From Rickettsiales bacterium (GTDB taxonomy: Bacteria; Pseudomonadota; Alphaproteobacteria; UBA8366), in NCBI GenBank assembly GCA_002724555.1, contig PBOZ01000030.1, positions 1 to 64,000 on the forward strand: a stretch of DNA of 64,000 nucleotides, in the 5' to 3' direction. A model generated the notes under the pieces. That model made no database searches. It saw only the letters and a program-made list of their open reading frames with translations, and was not told where the DNA came from. The position numbers and the translations under genes were made by a program. Positions 40,474 through 50,494 of the stretch are shown here, piece by piece. Position 1 is the first letter of the stretch; the number at the start of each line of letters is the position of its first letter.

Positions 40474-41448
40474 ATGCGTTTCATTATTTACGGCGCAGGT
40501 GGGGTCGGCGGCACAATTGGCGCAGAGCTCTTCATGTCAGGTGAAGATACTGTTTTGATTGCGCGCGGTGCCCATCTCCGGGCCATCCAACAGAATGGTC
40601 TTCGCTATATGACGCCGTACCGCGAGGAAACACTGCAAATCCGCTCGGTTGGCCACCCGGACCAGATTGAGTTTCTAAAAGATGACATCATTATCCTTAC
40701 TGTAAAATCGCAACATACACTCGGAGCCTTGGAAGACTTACGGGCGGTCGCCGGCGACAGTATTCCTATCATTTGCTGCCAAAATGGTGTTGCAAATGAA
40801 GCCATGGCGTTACGCCGCTTTAATCGTGTCTACGCAATGGCGGTCTATTTGCCGGGCGAGTTACTGGTCCCCGGTGAAGTGCGGTGTCATTCGATTAAAA
40901 AGATCGGTATTCTCGATGCAGGTGTCTACCCGCATGGCACTGACGACCTGATCACTGAGGTCGCCGCTCGATTGGAAAAAGCGAATATCGTCAGCGTTCC
41001 CACGGCTAATACGATGGCTTGGAAATACGCCAAGCTTGTAATCAATACAGGCAACTCGCTCGGTGCCGCATTCCCAAAAGGAACAGATACCAAAGCGCTG
41101 CGTGAACGTCTAAACGCAGAAGCCTTCGCCACCTTCGACGCCGCCGGTATCGAGTATAAAACTTTGGAAGATATGCGCGAACGTCGCAAAGGCCTTATGG
41201 AGACTGGCAAAATTGATGGGGTTGGACGTGCTGGCGGCTCGACGTACCAATCCATCGCCAATGGTAAAGCTGATATCGAGACTGATTACTTGAATGGCGA
41301 GATCGTCAAACTTGGCCGTCTTCACGGCGTCCACACACCGGCTAATGCGGCGATGCAGAAGCTGATGACGCGGATGATCCACGAACGCATGGAAGCGCGC
41401 CGGTTCAGCCTAGAAGATATCGACGCATTGATTTCAGCCGAAGGATAG
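40474..41448 (+). CDS. Ketopantoate reductase-like (ApbA/PanE family) dehydrogenase
   Basis: 'IIYGAGGVGGTIGAELFMSGEDTVLIARG', 'NTMAWKYAKLVINTGNSLGA'. Confidence 0.87.
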   Translation: MRFIIYGAGGVGGTIGAELFMSGEDTVLIARGAHLRAIQQNGLRYMTPYREETLQIRSVGHPDQIEFLKDDIIILTVKSQHTLGALEDLRAVAGDSIPIICCQNGVANEAMALRRFNRVYAMAVYLPGELLVPGEVRCHSIKKIGILDAGVYPHGTDDLITEVAARLEKANIVSVPTANTMAWKYAKLVINTGNSLGAAFPKGTDTKALRERLNAEAFATFDAAGIEYKTLEDMRERRKGLMETGKIDGVGRAGGSTYQSIANGKADIETDYLNGEIVKLGRLHGVHTPANAAMQKLMTRMIHERMEARRFSLEDIDALISAEG

Positions 41449-41533
41449 ATTTTCGATCAAATTATTATAAACTCGTTACAATTTATTTTGCCGAGAGACC
41501 GACACGACAAACACAGTGACGAAGGGAAGTTTC

Positions 41534-42559
41534 ATGCAAATTGACAGCATGATGTGGGATATCGGACTTCAAGACGCTGCCAGCTACGGGCAGATGTGCG
41601 AGCGGATCGGTTATGACTGCGTCTGGACCTACGAGGCGGCTCACAACCCATTTATGCCCCTGGCGCAGGTCGCAGCGGCCACAAAGAACATCCATATAGG
41701 CACCAATATCGCCGTAGCCTTCGCCCGCAGCCCCTATGCGATGGCTCAAGCCGCCTGGGATCTGGCCGATGTGAGTAACGGCCGCTTTCACCTCGGCGTC
41801 GGCAGCCAGGTGCGAGCCCATGTAGAACGTCGGTTCTCCGCCGAATTCGATCGTCCCGCCGCGCGTCTCACCGACTACATTAAATGCGTGAAAGCCATCT
41901 GGGACAGTTTTCAGAATGGTACTAAGCCGAACTATCAAGGCGAGTTTTACCGCTACGTCCTAAACAATCCGATGTTTAACCCAGGTCCAATCGACCATCC
42001 AAACATCCCAGTCTATGTTGCCGGTGTTAATCCGCGTATGTGCCAAGTCGCCGGTGAAGCCGCGGACGGCATGCATGTCCATCCGATGCATTCAGTCTCA
42101 TACCTCCGTGACGTCGTTCGCCCTGCTGTGGAGAAAGGCGCTAAGCTAAGCGGTCGTAACATACAGGATATCGCTTTTTTTGCGCCAGTCTTCGTTATTA
42201 CCGGCGAGAACGAGGCGGAAAGAGCGGAAGCCGAAAAGAATATTCGTTATCAGATCGGCTTCTACGGATCGACCCCGAATTACCGTGCCCTATTAGAGCA
42301 TCATGGCTACGACACGCTCGGCAAGGAACTAAGCGCAGCCACCCGCGCAGGTGAATTTGACAAGCTGCCCGGCCTCGTACCGGACGAACTTCTTCAGGCT
42401 TGCTCTGTCACTGGTGAGCCAACGGAGATCGCCCCAATCCTTCGCAAACGCTACGAGGGTGACCTGATGCAGCGCGCGTCATTGTACTTCTCGATGGGGA
42501 AGGATGCGCCCGAAGGTAAATGGCGTGAATTCATACAGGCCTTCAAATTGGCGGTATAA
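41534..42559 (+). CDS. Luciferase-like (LLM class) monooxygenase, TIGR03617-like
   Basis: 'DAASYGQMCERIGYDCVWTYEAAHNPFMPLAQVAAATKNIHIGTNIAVAFARSPYAMAQAAWDLADVSNGRFHLGVGSQVRAHVERRF'; start trimmed to ATG 41534. Confidence 0.87.
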   Translation: MQIDSMMWDIGLQDAASYGQMCERIGYDCVWTYEAAHNPFMPLAQVAAATKNIHIGTNIAVAFARSPYAMAQAAWDLADVSNGRFHLGVGSQVRAHVERRFSAEFDRPAARLTDYIKCVKAIWDSFQNGTKPNYQGEFYRYVLNNPMFNPGPIDHPNIPVYVAGVNPRMCQVAGEAADGMHVHPMHSVSYLRDVVRPAVEKGAKLSGRNIQDIAFFAPVFVITGENEAERAEAEKNIRYQIGFYGSTPNYRALLEHHGYDTLGKELSAATRAGEFDKLPGLVPDELLQACSVTGEPTEIAPILRKRYEGDLMQRASLYFSMGKDAPEGKWREFIQAFKLAV

Positions 42560-42862
42560 ACGCCCTACCCTACCGTGGATTTGTTCCAGTTATTTAGACG
42601 GAGCCAGGCTACCACCGTAACAGCCGCCGGTGAGGTGCGAACTGGGCCCAGCCAATGCCGTCACAAGAACGACGTTTTTCTTTTTTAGCCGGCAGCCATT
42701 GCGCCCCAGTGCGATGCCGTCTTCGATCATTAAGTTAGACGGTCAATCTGATTGTTGATTACCACCCAGCATGGTCGGAACGGTCCCGCGACACAACTTA
42801 ATATAGACAGTTGGTGTGCTACTTACCGCGAATAGATGGACCCCAGTGACCACAGTGTTCAA

Positions 42863-43852
42863 ATGAAATTTGGCTTGTTTATATCGACGCAATTCAACGC
42901 AGACCAGAATTTAGGCGGCGCGATAAAGTTTATGACCGAAGAAGCCCAAATGGCTGCCGATTGCGGCTTTGAATCAATCTGGTGTCCACACCACTACGTC
43001 ACCGACCCAATTCGGATGTTCCAACCACACGAAACCCTGGCGCGCCTCTCAGCCAGCGTTCCAAATCTAAGGATTGGGACCGGGATCCTGCTTCTATCAA
43101 TGATGAATCCAGTCCAAGTTGCGGAGCAGGCAGCAACGCTCGATTGGATGACGGACGGTGGTTATGTATTAGCCGCCGGTTTGGGCTACCGCCAGGAAGA
43201 ATTTCAATCTATGGGCGTAAATCCGAAACATCGCCTAAGCCGCTTTGTTGAGGCCATCGAAGTAATTCGCCGCCTCTGGACAGAGGAACGCGTCACCCAC
43301 CATGGTCAGCATTTCCACTTGGATCAGATAGGCCTTTCCGCCCGCCCAAAAAAACCAGAGGGCTGTCCTATCTGGATCGGCGGGGCTGTCCCGCCTGCAG
43401 TGGAACGCGCGGCAAATCTTGGGGATGCCTGGCTAGCTAGTTTTACAACCGAACCCAATACCATGCGGGCCCTCTTTGAGATCTATCGCAAAGCTCTTCC
43501 GAAGAGTAAAACTCCAGAAATGCCAATGTGCCGGGAATGCTTCCTCGGCGATAGCGAAGCCGATGCACTTGATAAATGCGCAGAGACCTTGATAGAAAAA
43601 TACGCAGCCTACGCTTCATGGAACAACCAACATGTCGCCAATGAACGACCGTTTGCAGAACGATTTGACGAGTATCGACGTAACCGGTTCTTGATTGGTG
43701 ACGCCGCCCAGTTAACGGACGAGGTCGCCCGTTACCGCGATGAACTTGGCGTAACAACTCTAATGTTACGTATGAATTGGCCAGGAACTAATTTCGCGGA
43801 TTCGCTCTCAAGCATCCGCCGTTTCGAGACCGTAATTAAGCAGTTCGCATAA
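42863..43852 (+). CDS. Luciferase-like (LLM class) monooxygenase
   Basis: 'MKFGLFISTQFNADQN', 'ADCGFESIWCPHHYVTDPIRMFQP', 'GYVLAAGLGYRQEEFQSMGV'. Confidence 0.87.
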   Translation: MKFGLFISTQFNADQNLGGAIKFMTEEAQMAADCGFESIWCPHHYVTDPIRMFQPHETLARLSASVPNLRIGTGILLLSMMNPVQVAEQAATLDWMTDGGYVLAAGLGYRQEEFQSMGVNPKHRLSRFVEAIEVIRRLWTEERVTHHGQHFHLDQIGLSARPKKPEGCPIWIGGAVPPAVERAANLGDAWLASFTTEPNTMRALFEIYRKALPKSKTPEMPMCRECFLGDSEADALDKCAETLIEKYAAYASWNNQHVANERPFAERFDEYRRNRFLIGDAAQLTDEVARYRDELGVTTLMLRMNWPGTNFADSLSSIRRFETVIKQFA

Positions 43853-43933
43853 CAGAAACGGACTTTAAAAATGCTTGTTATTCCACCCGAAGAAACTCAT
43901 TACCCACCTCAAGCTGATGGAAGGATTAAGGTC

Positions 43934-44947
43934 ATGTCCCAACACGACAAATGGCTCGCACAAGTACAAGAAGAGACGCTGGAGCCGACCCTGCCAATCA
44001 TCGATCCACATCACCACCTTTGGCATTTTAAACATCCGGATGGCGAGCACCGTTATCTCTTGGAGGACCTCCTGGAGGACACGAGTTCCGGACACAACAT
44101 TTTAGCAACAGTATTTATTGAGTGTTCGGCCATGTGGCGCGCAGATGGACCAGAAGAAATGAAGGTCGTCGGGGAAACCGAGTTTGTGAACGGTATCGCC
44201 GCCATGAGCGCTTCCGGCACATATGGCGACACTCGTGTAGCAGCCGGCATAGTCGGCACTGCTAACTTAAATGTCGGAACGCGCATCAGCGAGGTGTTGG
44301 ACGAACACATGAAGATCGGTGGTGATCGGTTTCGCGGCATCCGATATCTGTCTTCTGCCGATCCACATCCCGACATCCGAAACGGCTACACCAACCCACC
44401 ACTCGGGATGTTCGGTGAGGCGAAGTTCCGGGAGGGATTTGCCGAGCTTGGCAAGCGCAATATGAGCTTCGAAGGTTGGCTGTTTCACCCACAAATACCG
44501 GATCTCACCAGTCTAGCGAAAGCCTTCCCCGACACAGTGATCATACTCGATCATTTCGGCGGGCCGCTCGGTATTGGTCCCTATGCAGGCAAACAGGACG
44601 AAGTTCTGGAAGTTTGGAGGAAGAACATTGCGGAATTGGCGGAGTGCGAAAATGTAGTAGCCAAACTTGGTGGCATAAATATGAAGGTCAATGGATTCGA
44701 ATGGCATAAAAAGCCCAAACCGCCGACCAGCAAAGAACTCTGTGAAGCAACTCGCCCCTATTACGAGTACACTATTGAACAGTTCGGTGTGGACCGCTGC
44801 CTGTTTGAGTCGAACTTTCCAGTCGACAAGATCAGCTGCAGCTACAATACACTGTGGAATTCATTCAAGGTATTGACGGCCAACTATTCTGCAGACGAGA
44901 AAGCAAAATTGTATCATGACAATTCCGCCCGGGTGTACCGGCTCTGA
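43934..44947 (+). CDS. Amidohydrolase family protein (amidohydrolase_2), copy 1
   Basis: 'LPIIDPHHHLWHF', 'VIILDHFGGPLGIGPYAGKQDEV', 'RCLFESNFPVDK'; start trimmed to ATG 43934. Confidence 0.88.
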   Translation: MSQHDKWLAQVQEETLEPTLPIIDPHHHLWHFKHPDGEHRYLLEDLLEDTSSGHNILATVFIECSAMWRADGPEEMKVVGETEFVNGIAAMSASGTYGDTRVAAGIVGTANLNVGTRISEVLDEHMKIGGDRFRGIRYLSSADPHPDIRNGYTNPPLGMFGEAKFREGFAELGKRNMSFEGWLFHPQIPDLTSLAKAFPDTVIILDHFGGPLGIGPYAGKQDEVLEVWRKNIAELAECENVVAKLGGINMKVNGFEWHKKPKPPTSKELCEATRPYYEYTIEQFGVDRCLFESNFPVDKISCSYNTLWNSFKVLTANYSADEKAKLYHDNSARVYRL

Positions 44948-44965
44948 GAAGGAAAGGCGAAGACA

Positions 44966-45988
44966 ATGGTTGAAAAGGCAACAAATCAGAAATGGCTCGA
45001 CAGTGCAGAAGAAGAAGCGCTAGAGCCGGACCTACCAATCATCGACCCGCACCACCACCTCTGGGATTTTAAGGTTGAACGCGTAAACCCGCGCTATTTC
45101 CTTGAAGAGATGTTGGAAGACACAAATTCAGGCCACAACATCCTTGCCACAGTTTTCATCGAATGTGGCGCGATGTTCCGCGAAGACGGGCCGGATGAGG
45201 AAAAGCCACTTGGCGAGACAGAGTTCGTTAATGGGATCGCAGCGCAGAGCGCCTCCGGCCTTTACGGGCCAACACGTGTCGCTGCCGGAATTGTCGGCAC
45301 AGCACCGCTGCACATCGGCGAGCCGGTAAAAGATATCCTCGAGCAACACATCCAGCTTGGTGGCGGCCGTTTTAAGGGTATCCGCGTAGGTGTCACCTGG
45401 GACGCGAGCCAGGAAGTAGAAAACCATAGAACAGCTCCACAGCCCAACATTCTGATGGGCGAAAAATTCCGTGAGGGCTTTTCGCAGCTCGCGCACTACG
45501 ACCTCAGTTTTGAAGCGTGGTGTTATCACCCCCAAATTCCCGAAGTTACCGATCTGGCCCAGAAATTTCCAAACAACCGAATTATTCTGGACCACTTCGG
45601 CGGTCCCATCGGCATAGGCCCATATGCGTCACGCAAAGACGAAGTATTCGAAGAATGGAAAAAAAGTATCGACCACCTTGCCAAATGCGAAAACGTTTCG
45701 GCAAAGCTTGGCGGTCTGAATATGTTCGTCAATGGATATTTCTGGCAGGACAAGCCCAAACCGCCTAACAGTGAAGAGCTTTGTGAAGCAACACGCCACT
45801 ACTTCGAATATACGATTGAAAAGTTTGGCGTCGAACGCTGCCTATTTGAGTCCAATTTTCCCGTCGATAAGCTGAGTTGCAGCTACGTTGTGTGCTGGAA
45901 CTCATTCAAGCGGCTTACCGCAAACTATTCGGCAGGTGAAAAAGCAAAGCTATATCACGACAACGCCAAACGCATTTACAAGCTCTAG
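44966..45988 (+). CDS. Amidohydrolase family protein (amidohydrolase_2), copy 2
   Basis: 'LPIIDPHHHLWDF', 'IILDHFGGPIGIGPYASRKDEV', 'RCLFESNFPVDK'; tandem paralog. Confidence 0.88.
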   Translation: MVEKATNQKWLDSAEEEALEPDLPIIDPHHHLWDFKVERVNPRYFLEEMLEDTNSGHNILATVFIECGAMFREDGPDEEKPLGETEFVNGIAAQSASGLYGPTRVAAGIVGTAPLHIGEPVKDILEQHIQLGGGRFKGIRVGVTWDASQEVENHRTAPQPNILMGEKFREGFSQLAHYDLSFEAWCYHPQIPEVTDLAQKFPNNRIILDHFGGPIGIGPYASRKDEVFEEWKKSIDHLAKCENVSAKLGGLNMFVNGYFWQDKPKPPNSEELCEATRHYFEYTIEKFGVERCLFESNFPVDKLSCSYVVCWNSFKRLTANYSAGEKAKLYHDNAKRIYKL

Positions 45989-45993
45989 AAGCA

Positions 45994-47049
45994 ATGCGGG
46001 TCGTATATCACATCCCAAACAACGATCTTAGAGTTGCAGCGGAAGCAGCCCGGGCAGCTGAAACAGCTGGTTTTGATGGTATCGTCGCCCTGGAGAACGC
46101 CCACGGACCCTTCCCACCCCTCTCGGTCGCTGCCATGGCGACAGAACGCATTCAGATTGGAACTGGCGTTGCTATCGCGTTTCCGCGCAGCCCAACCATT
46201 ATGGCCCATGCCGCTTGGGACCTGCACAAGGCAAGTGGCGGACGGTTTTATCTTGGGATCGGCAGTCAGGTGAAAGGTCATAATGAGCGCCGCTACGGCA
46301 TTGAGTGGACGCCACCCGCCCCCCGAATGAAAGACTATATTGGCGCGGTGCGGGCGGTGTGGCAGGCCTGGGAGACGGGCGCGCAGATCGATTATCACAG
46401 CAATCATTACACTCTAACGCTGACAACACCGAATTTCGCACCGCGCCCATCTGAGCTACCGGCAATACCAATCGCCATGTCCGCAGTCGGCCCCGCCATG
46501 CTACGGGTGGCCGGTGACACAGCAGATGGCGTCCGATTGCACCCATTCAGCACGAAGAAGTACCTAGCCGAAGAAAGCCTGAAACATATTAGTGAGGGCC
46601 TAACGCGCAGCGGTCGTTCACGCCAAGACATCGAAGTCGTGTCCGGCGCCTTTCTCGCTACAGGTAAGGACGAAGAAGCAGTCTCGAAGATGCGGGAGTA
46701 TATCCGCTTCCGCATTTCGTTCTACTGTTCGACCCGCTCCTATTGGCACGTGCTTCGCCTTCACAATTTGGAAGAGCTTGGCGAACGGCTTCGACCTTAT
46801 CCAAAGGAGAACCGGTGGGACAAAATGGCAGCGGAAATTTCTGACGATGTGTTGGAGTTATTCGCCACCGTTGGCACTTATGACGAAATCGGCAGTAAGA
46901 TCGCGAACCGTTACAAAGGTCTTGCCGACACGTTATCGCTGTTCGTACCGACAGACACCATGCCAGGACCTCTAGGTGAGATTTTACAAGACATACAAAA
47001 AATTCCATCCCAATTTTTGGCTCATAGGTCGAAATGGGGCACTGCGTAG
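45994..47049 (+). CDS. Luciferase-like (LLM class) monooxygenase, TIGR03617-like paralog
   Basis: 'AAETAGFDGIVALENAHGPFPPLSVAAMATERIQIGTGVAIAFPRSPTIMAHAAWDLHKASGGRFYLGIGSQVKGHNERRYG'. Confidence 0.87.
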   Translation: MRVVYHIPNNDLRVAAEAARAAETAGFDGIVALENAHGPFPPLSVAAMATERIQIGTGVAIAFPRSPTIMAHAAWDLHKASGGRFYLGIGSQVKGHNERRYGIEWTPPAPRMKDYIGAVRAVWQAWETGAQIDYHSNHYTLTLTTPNFAPRPSELPAIPIAMSAVGPAMLRVAGDTADGVRLHPFSTKKYLAEESLKHISEGLTRSGRSRQDIEVVSGAFLATGKDEEAVSKMREYIRFRISFYCSTRSYWHVLRLHNLEELGERLRPYPKENRWDKMAAEISDDVLELFATVGTYDEIGSKIANRYKGLADTLSLFVPTDTMPGPLGEILQDIQKIPSQFLAHRSKWGTA

Positions 47050-47087
47050 TTATTTGAGTTCGAACCGGAACCGGGCAACCTCAGACC

Positions 47088-47885
47088 ATGAAACGGCAAT
47101 ATAAAAGAGCTCTGATAACGGGTGCCACAAGCGGGATCGGCAAAGCCTTTGCCGATGTAATTCCCACAAGTACCGACCTATTTCTGACCGGGCGCAATAC
47201 AAATATGCTTCAAGAATTGCAGACCCGCCTGGCAATCAACGGGCGAGCGGTCGAAGTCTTAGAAGCGGATCTCCGTGTAAAGGCTGATCGACGGTTACTC
47301 ATCGACCAAAGTGAAGCCCTTGATATCGATCTGTTCATCAATAATGCCGGACTTGGATATTTTTCGAATTTCACGGAGACGTTGTCCGAAGATGAATCTG
47401 CCATGGTCGACGTCAATGTTGTTGCGGTCCACGAGCTGACCCATGCCCTCCTCCCCGGAATGATCAAACGAGCAAAAGAGAATGGGCAGCGAGCGGGGCT
47501 AATTGTCGTTTCCAGCGTCGTCGGCCATTTGCCAATGCCCTATTTCGCAACCTACGCCGCGACAAAAGCCTTCGATTTGGCTTTTGCGGAAGGTCTAGCG
47601 GAAGAGTTGTCCCAAGAGCCGATAGATATTCTCGCTCTATGTCCGGGCGCTACAGCGACTGACTTCCAAGCTCGGGCCGGCGCGCCCAATGACATGTTTG
47701 ACCGCGCTGAATCGTCAATCTCGGTTGCGCGAAAAGGGATGCGGGCGCTCGGTCGTCGACGCGTTCTCATCTCACAGATCCCAATGCGGTTCGGTTTATT
47801 TTATAACACCGCAATACACCGTATAGCCTCCACCGGAGCGAATGCCTATTTCAAGCGATTAATGCGCCACGGCTCTAAACAATGA
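47088..47885 (+). CDS. Short-chain dehydrogenase/reductase
   Basis: 'ALITGATSGIGKAFADVI', 'LFINNAGLGYF', 'YAATKAF'. Confidence 0.9.
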   Translation: MKRQYKRALITGATSGIGKAFADVIPTSTDLFLTGRNTNMLQELQTRLAINGRAVEVLEADLRVKADRRLLIDQSEALDIDLFINNAGLGYFSNFTETLSEDESAMVDVNVVAVHELTHALLPGMIKRAKENGQRAGLIVVSSVVGHLPMPYFATYAATKAFDLAFAEGLAEELSQEPIDILALCPGATATDFQARAGAPNDMFDRAESSISVARKGMRALGRRRVLISQIPMRFGLFYNTAIHRIASTGANAYFKRLMRHGSKQ

Positions 47886-49528
47886 ATTTGGTTGCTATCG
47901 ATTACATTCCGCCAAATCGCAACAAGGATGGCCAAATTATTGGTATCGACGTTGCTGTCCGTACTTTTTTGGACGCATATTTACGTTATTCACGCGCCGA
48001 AACCATATACTGTCGGACGCACGAACACGGGGCTTTCGACCAATTCCAAAATCGCATGATCGAAATTGGCGTCGACCCAGCTCGTTGCCAGTTTCTGGCA
48101 GAGGGCGACGTCAATACAATGGCTAACGTCTCGACCCTTTTCCGCGCAGACCCTAATATCAACACCGCACTTTCCAGGAGACTAAACGCAAATGCCTATA
48201 GCATTTGCGGCTTAAGCCACACAATGTCTTCTATGCAAGTGATGAGCACGGTTGCAACAGCCATCACAGAGCAACTGTCACCTTGGGACGCTATAGTCTG
48301 TCCATCCAACGCGATCCGCTCGGTAGTCGAAGCGCTTTGGGATTCGGCCGGGCAAGGTGCCCCGCGTCCACCAGCCCAGTTACCCGTCATACCACTCGGT
48401 ATTGACACCTCTCACTTCACTTCATTAATTGATGCGAATAAACGCTCAGCGCAACGAAACGTGCTCGGTATAGGCGAAAATGACACAGTAGTCCTGGCGT
48501 ATGGGCGCCACTCATATCACAATAAATCACATCCATTACCCCTTATGCTCGCCGCCGAAGCCATTGCGAAAAAACGCACTGCGGCCGGCAGAGCCGGCAA
48601 GATTGAAATTATCTTCTTCGGGTATTTCACCGCAGAATCATTTCGTGATGACTACGCCAAGGCAGCAAGCAGTATCTGCCAGACAGCCAATGTCACGTTC
48701 ATTGAAAATCATGACCCACGCTTTCCGGACGCACTCTGGGCCGGTTCCGATATATTCGTCTCTCTGGTCGATAATATTCAGGAGAGTTTCGGTTTAACAC
48801 CGATCGAAGCGATGGCCTGTGGATTGCCAGTATTGGTTGCTGATTGGGATGGATACCGAGATACGGTGCGAGACGGCATCGATGGCTTCTTGGTGCCCAC
48901 CCTTGCGCCACCACCAGGCAGCGGGCAAGAATTGGTCCGGCGATACTTGGCAGAAGAAGACGTCTACGGAGAATATCTTGCCGGAGCGAGCCAATCAATC
49001 GCCGTTAACGTGGATGCGACAACAACACATCTGGAACGCTTAGTCGAAAGCCCCGCGTTGCGCCGCGAGATGGGTGCCACGGCGCAAGCTCGTGTCCGCG
49101 CAGACTACGATTGGGCAACAATAATTCCCACTTATGAGGACTTGTGGCAGGAGCTTGACGTCATACGTCATACAGACGCATCCAGCCCGCGCCATGTGGA
49201 ACATGCGATAACTGGCCCCAAGGAGCTTGATCCCTACTTAGTGTTCCGTTCATTCCCAACACACACGCTGCTCGAATCGGATCGTATCCAACTTGTCGAC
49301 CGGGCCGCAGTTCTTCTTACAGAGCGATTGCAGCACAGGATGAATATGATTGCGCCAGTAAATCTTATAACACCGGACGAATTACCACGGCTTCTTGCTA
49401 CATTAAACCGCACACATACAGTTGGCGGGACCTTGGCCGAATGGCCAGATGCCGTCCGTAGCCGACTACTGCGTACACTCGTCTGGCTCACAAAGATGGG
49501 GGTTGCGCGCCATTATCCCGCTGAATAA
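47882..49528 (+). CDS. Glycosyltransferase, GT4-like
   Basis: 'SLVDNIQESFGLTPIEAMACGLPVLVADWDGYRDTVRDGIDGFLVPT'; ATGA overlap with SDR. Confidence 0.86.
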   Translation: MNLVAIDYIPPNRNKDGQIIGIDVAVRTFLDAYLRYSRAETIYCRTHEHGAFDQFQNRMIEIGVDPARCQFLAEGDVNTMANVSTLFRADPNINTALSRRLNANAYSICGLSHTMSSMQVMSTVATAITEQLSPWDAIVCPSNAIRSVVEALWDSAGQGAPRPPAQLPVIPLGIDTSHFTSLIDANKRSAQRNVLGIGENDTVVLAYGRHSYHNKSHPLPLMLAAEAIAKKRTAAGRAGKIEIIFFGYFTAESFRDDYAKAASSICQTANVTFIENHDPRFPDALWAGSDIFVSLVDNIQESFGLTPIEAMACGLPVLVADWDGYRDTVRDGIDGFLVPTLAPPPGSGQELVRRYLAEEDVYGEYLAGASQSIAVNVDATTTHLERLVESPALRREMGATAQARVRADYDWATIIPTYEDLWQELDVIRHTDASSPRHVEHAITGPKELDPYLVFRSFPTHTLLESDRIQLVDRAAVLLTERLQHRMNMIAPVNLITPDELPRLLATLNRTHTVGGTLAEWPDAVRSRLLRTLVWLTKMGVARHYPAE

Positions 49529-49565
49529 TCCACCAGCGTAGAGATCGCGTTCAATCGCAAAAAAC

Positions 49566-49784
49566 TTACTTAAAGCGGTAAGAAATACGACCCTTCGACA
49601 TATCGTAGGGGGTCATTTCAATAGTCACTTTGTCACCTTGTAGGATTCGAATGCGATGTTTACGCATTTTCCCCGACGTATGGGCGAGTATTTGGTGTTC
49701 ATTTTCGAGTTCTACTCGGAACATAGCATTCGGCAACACCTCGGTCACCGTGCCATTGAATTCAATGGGTTCTTCTTTAGCCAC
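49566..49784 (-). CDS. infA: Translation initiation factor IF-1 (GTG start)
   Basis: '[72 protein letters not shown]'; GGAG Shine-Dalgarno 5 nt before the GTG. Confidence 0.93.
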   Translation of the reverse strand: MAKEEPIEFNGTVTEVLPNAMFRVELENEHQILAHTSGKMRKHRIRILQGDKVTIEMTPYDMSKGRISYRFK

Positions 49785-49884
49785 GTAAACTCCAAAAGTC
49801 ATGGTTGACGCTGCGAAAGCAGCGCCACATATACTTCAAATATAAGTCCGAACCTGACCAAAAAGCAAGGCCACGTGCGTCAAA

Positions 49885-50370
49885 TCAGCCGGATTGATTA
49901 TCAAAAACAGGTAGGGCTGTTCGGTATTTCACCTGCTTCAAAGCGAAACTAGAACGGATATTGGCGACCGCAGGCACCCGCGTTAGGTGGTCCATCAGAA
50001 AGCGCTCGTATGCTTCGAGGTTGGCTACAACAACACGTAACATGTAATCTGCATCACCTGTCATCAGATAACACTCCATCACTTCCGGGCGCTCAAGTAT
50101 GGCGTCCTCGAAGACTTCAAGCGCGTATTCAACTTGTTTTTCAAGCGAAACCTGTATGAAGACGCTCACTGGCAGGCCCACGGCAGCCGGATTGACGAGG
50201 GTCACATACTGCGAAATGACACCGGCGCGCTCCAACTCGCGGACCCGGCGCCAGCAAGGCGACGCGGAAACACCGGATAACTCGGCAAGTTCGACATTGG
50301 AAACACGTGCGTTATCCTGGAGTACCGCCAAAATCCGACGATCTATCGCATCTAAAGACATTTCAGGCAT
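49885..50370 (-). CDS. Lrp/AsnC family transcriptional regulator
   Basis: '[47 protein letters not shown]'. Confidence 0.93.
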   Translation of the reverse strand: MPEMSLDAIDRRILAVLQDNARVSNVELAELSGVSASPCWRRVRELERAGVISQYVTLVNPAAVGLPVSVFIQVSLEKQVEYALEVFEDAILERPEVMECYLMTGDADYMLRVVVANLEAYERFLMDHLTRVPAVANIRSSFALKQVKYRTALPVFDNQSG

Positions 50371-50379
50371 ATTCTTTCT

Positions 50380-50395
50380 ATTATTAGATAATAAT
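50380..50395. promoter_or_regulatory. Inverted repeat ATTATTA-GA-TAATAAT in the lrp-like/mdeB-like divergent intergenic region; candidate operator
   Basis: Perfect 7-bp arms with 2-nt spacer, 10 bp upstream of the lrp-like start. Confidence 0.5.
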
Positions 50396-50494
50396 TAGCA
50401 TATTTTACCTCTAATTGAACAAATTTACGCAATATCCGCAAGGATCATCCATGGGAAACAGGATATTCTTAAATGAAGTAAAGGGAGCGCTTCC

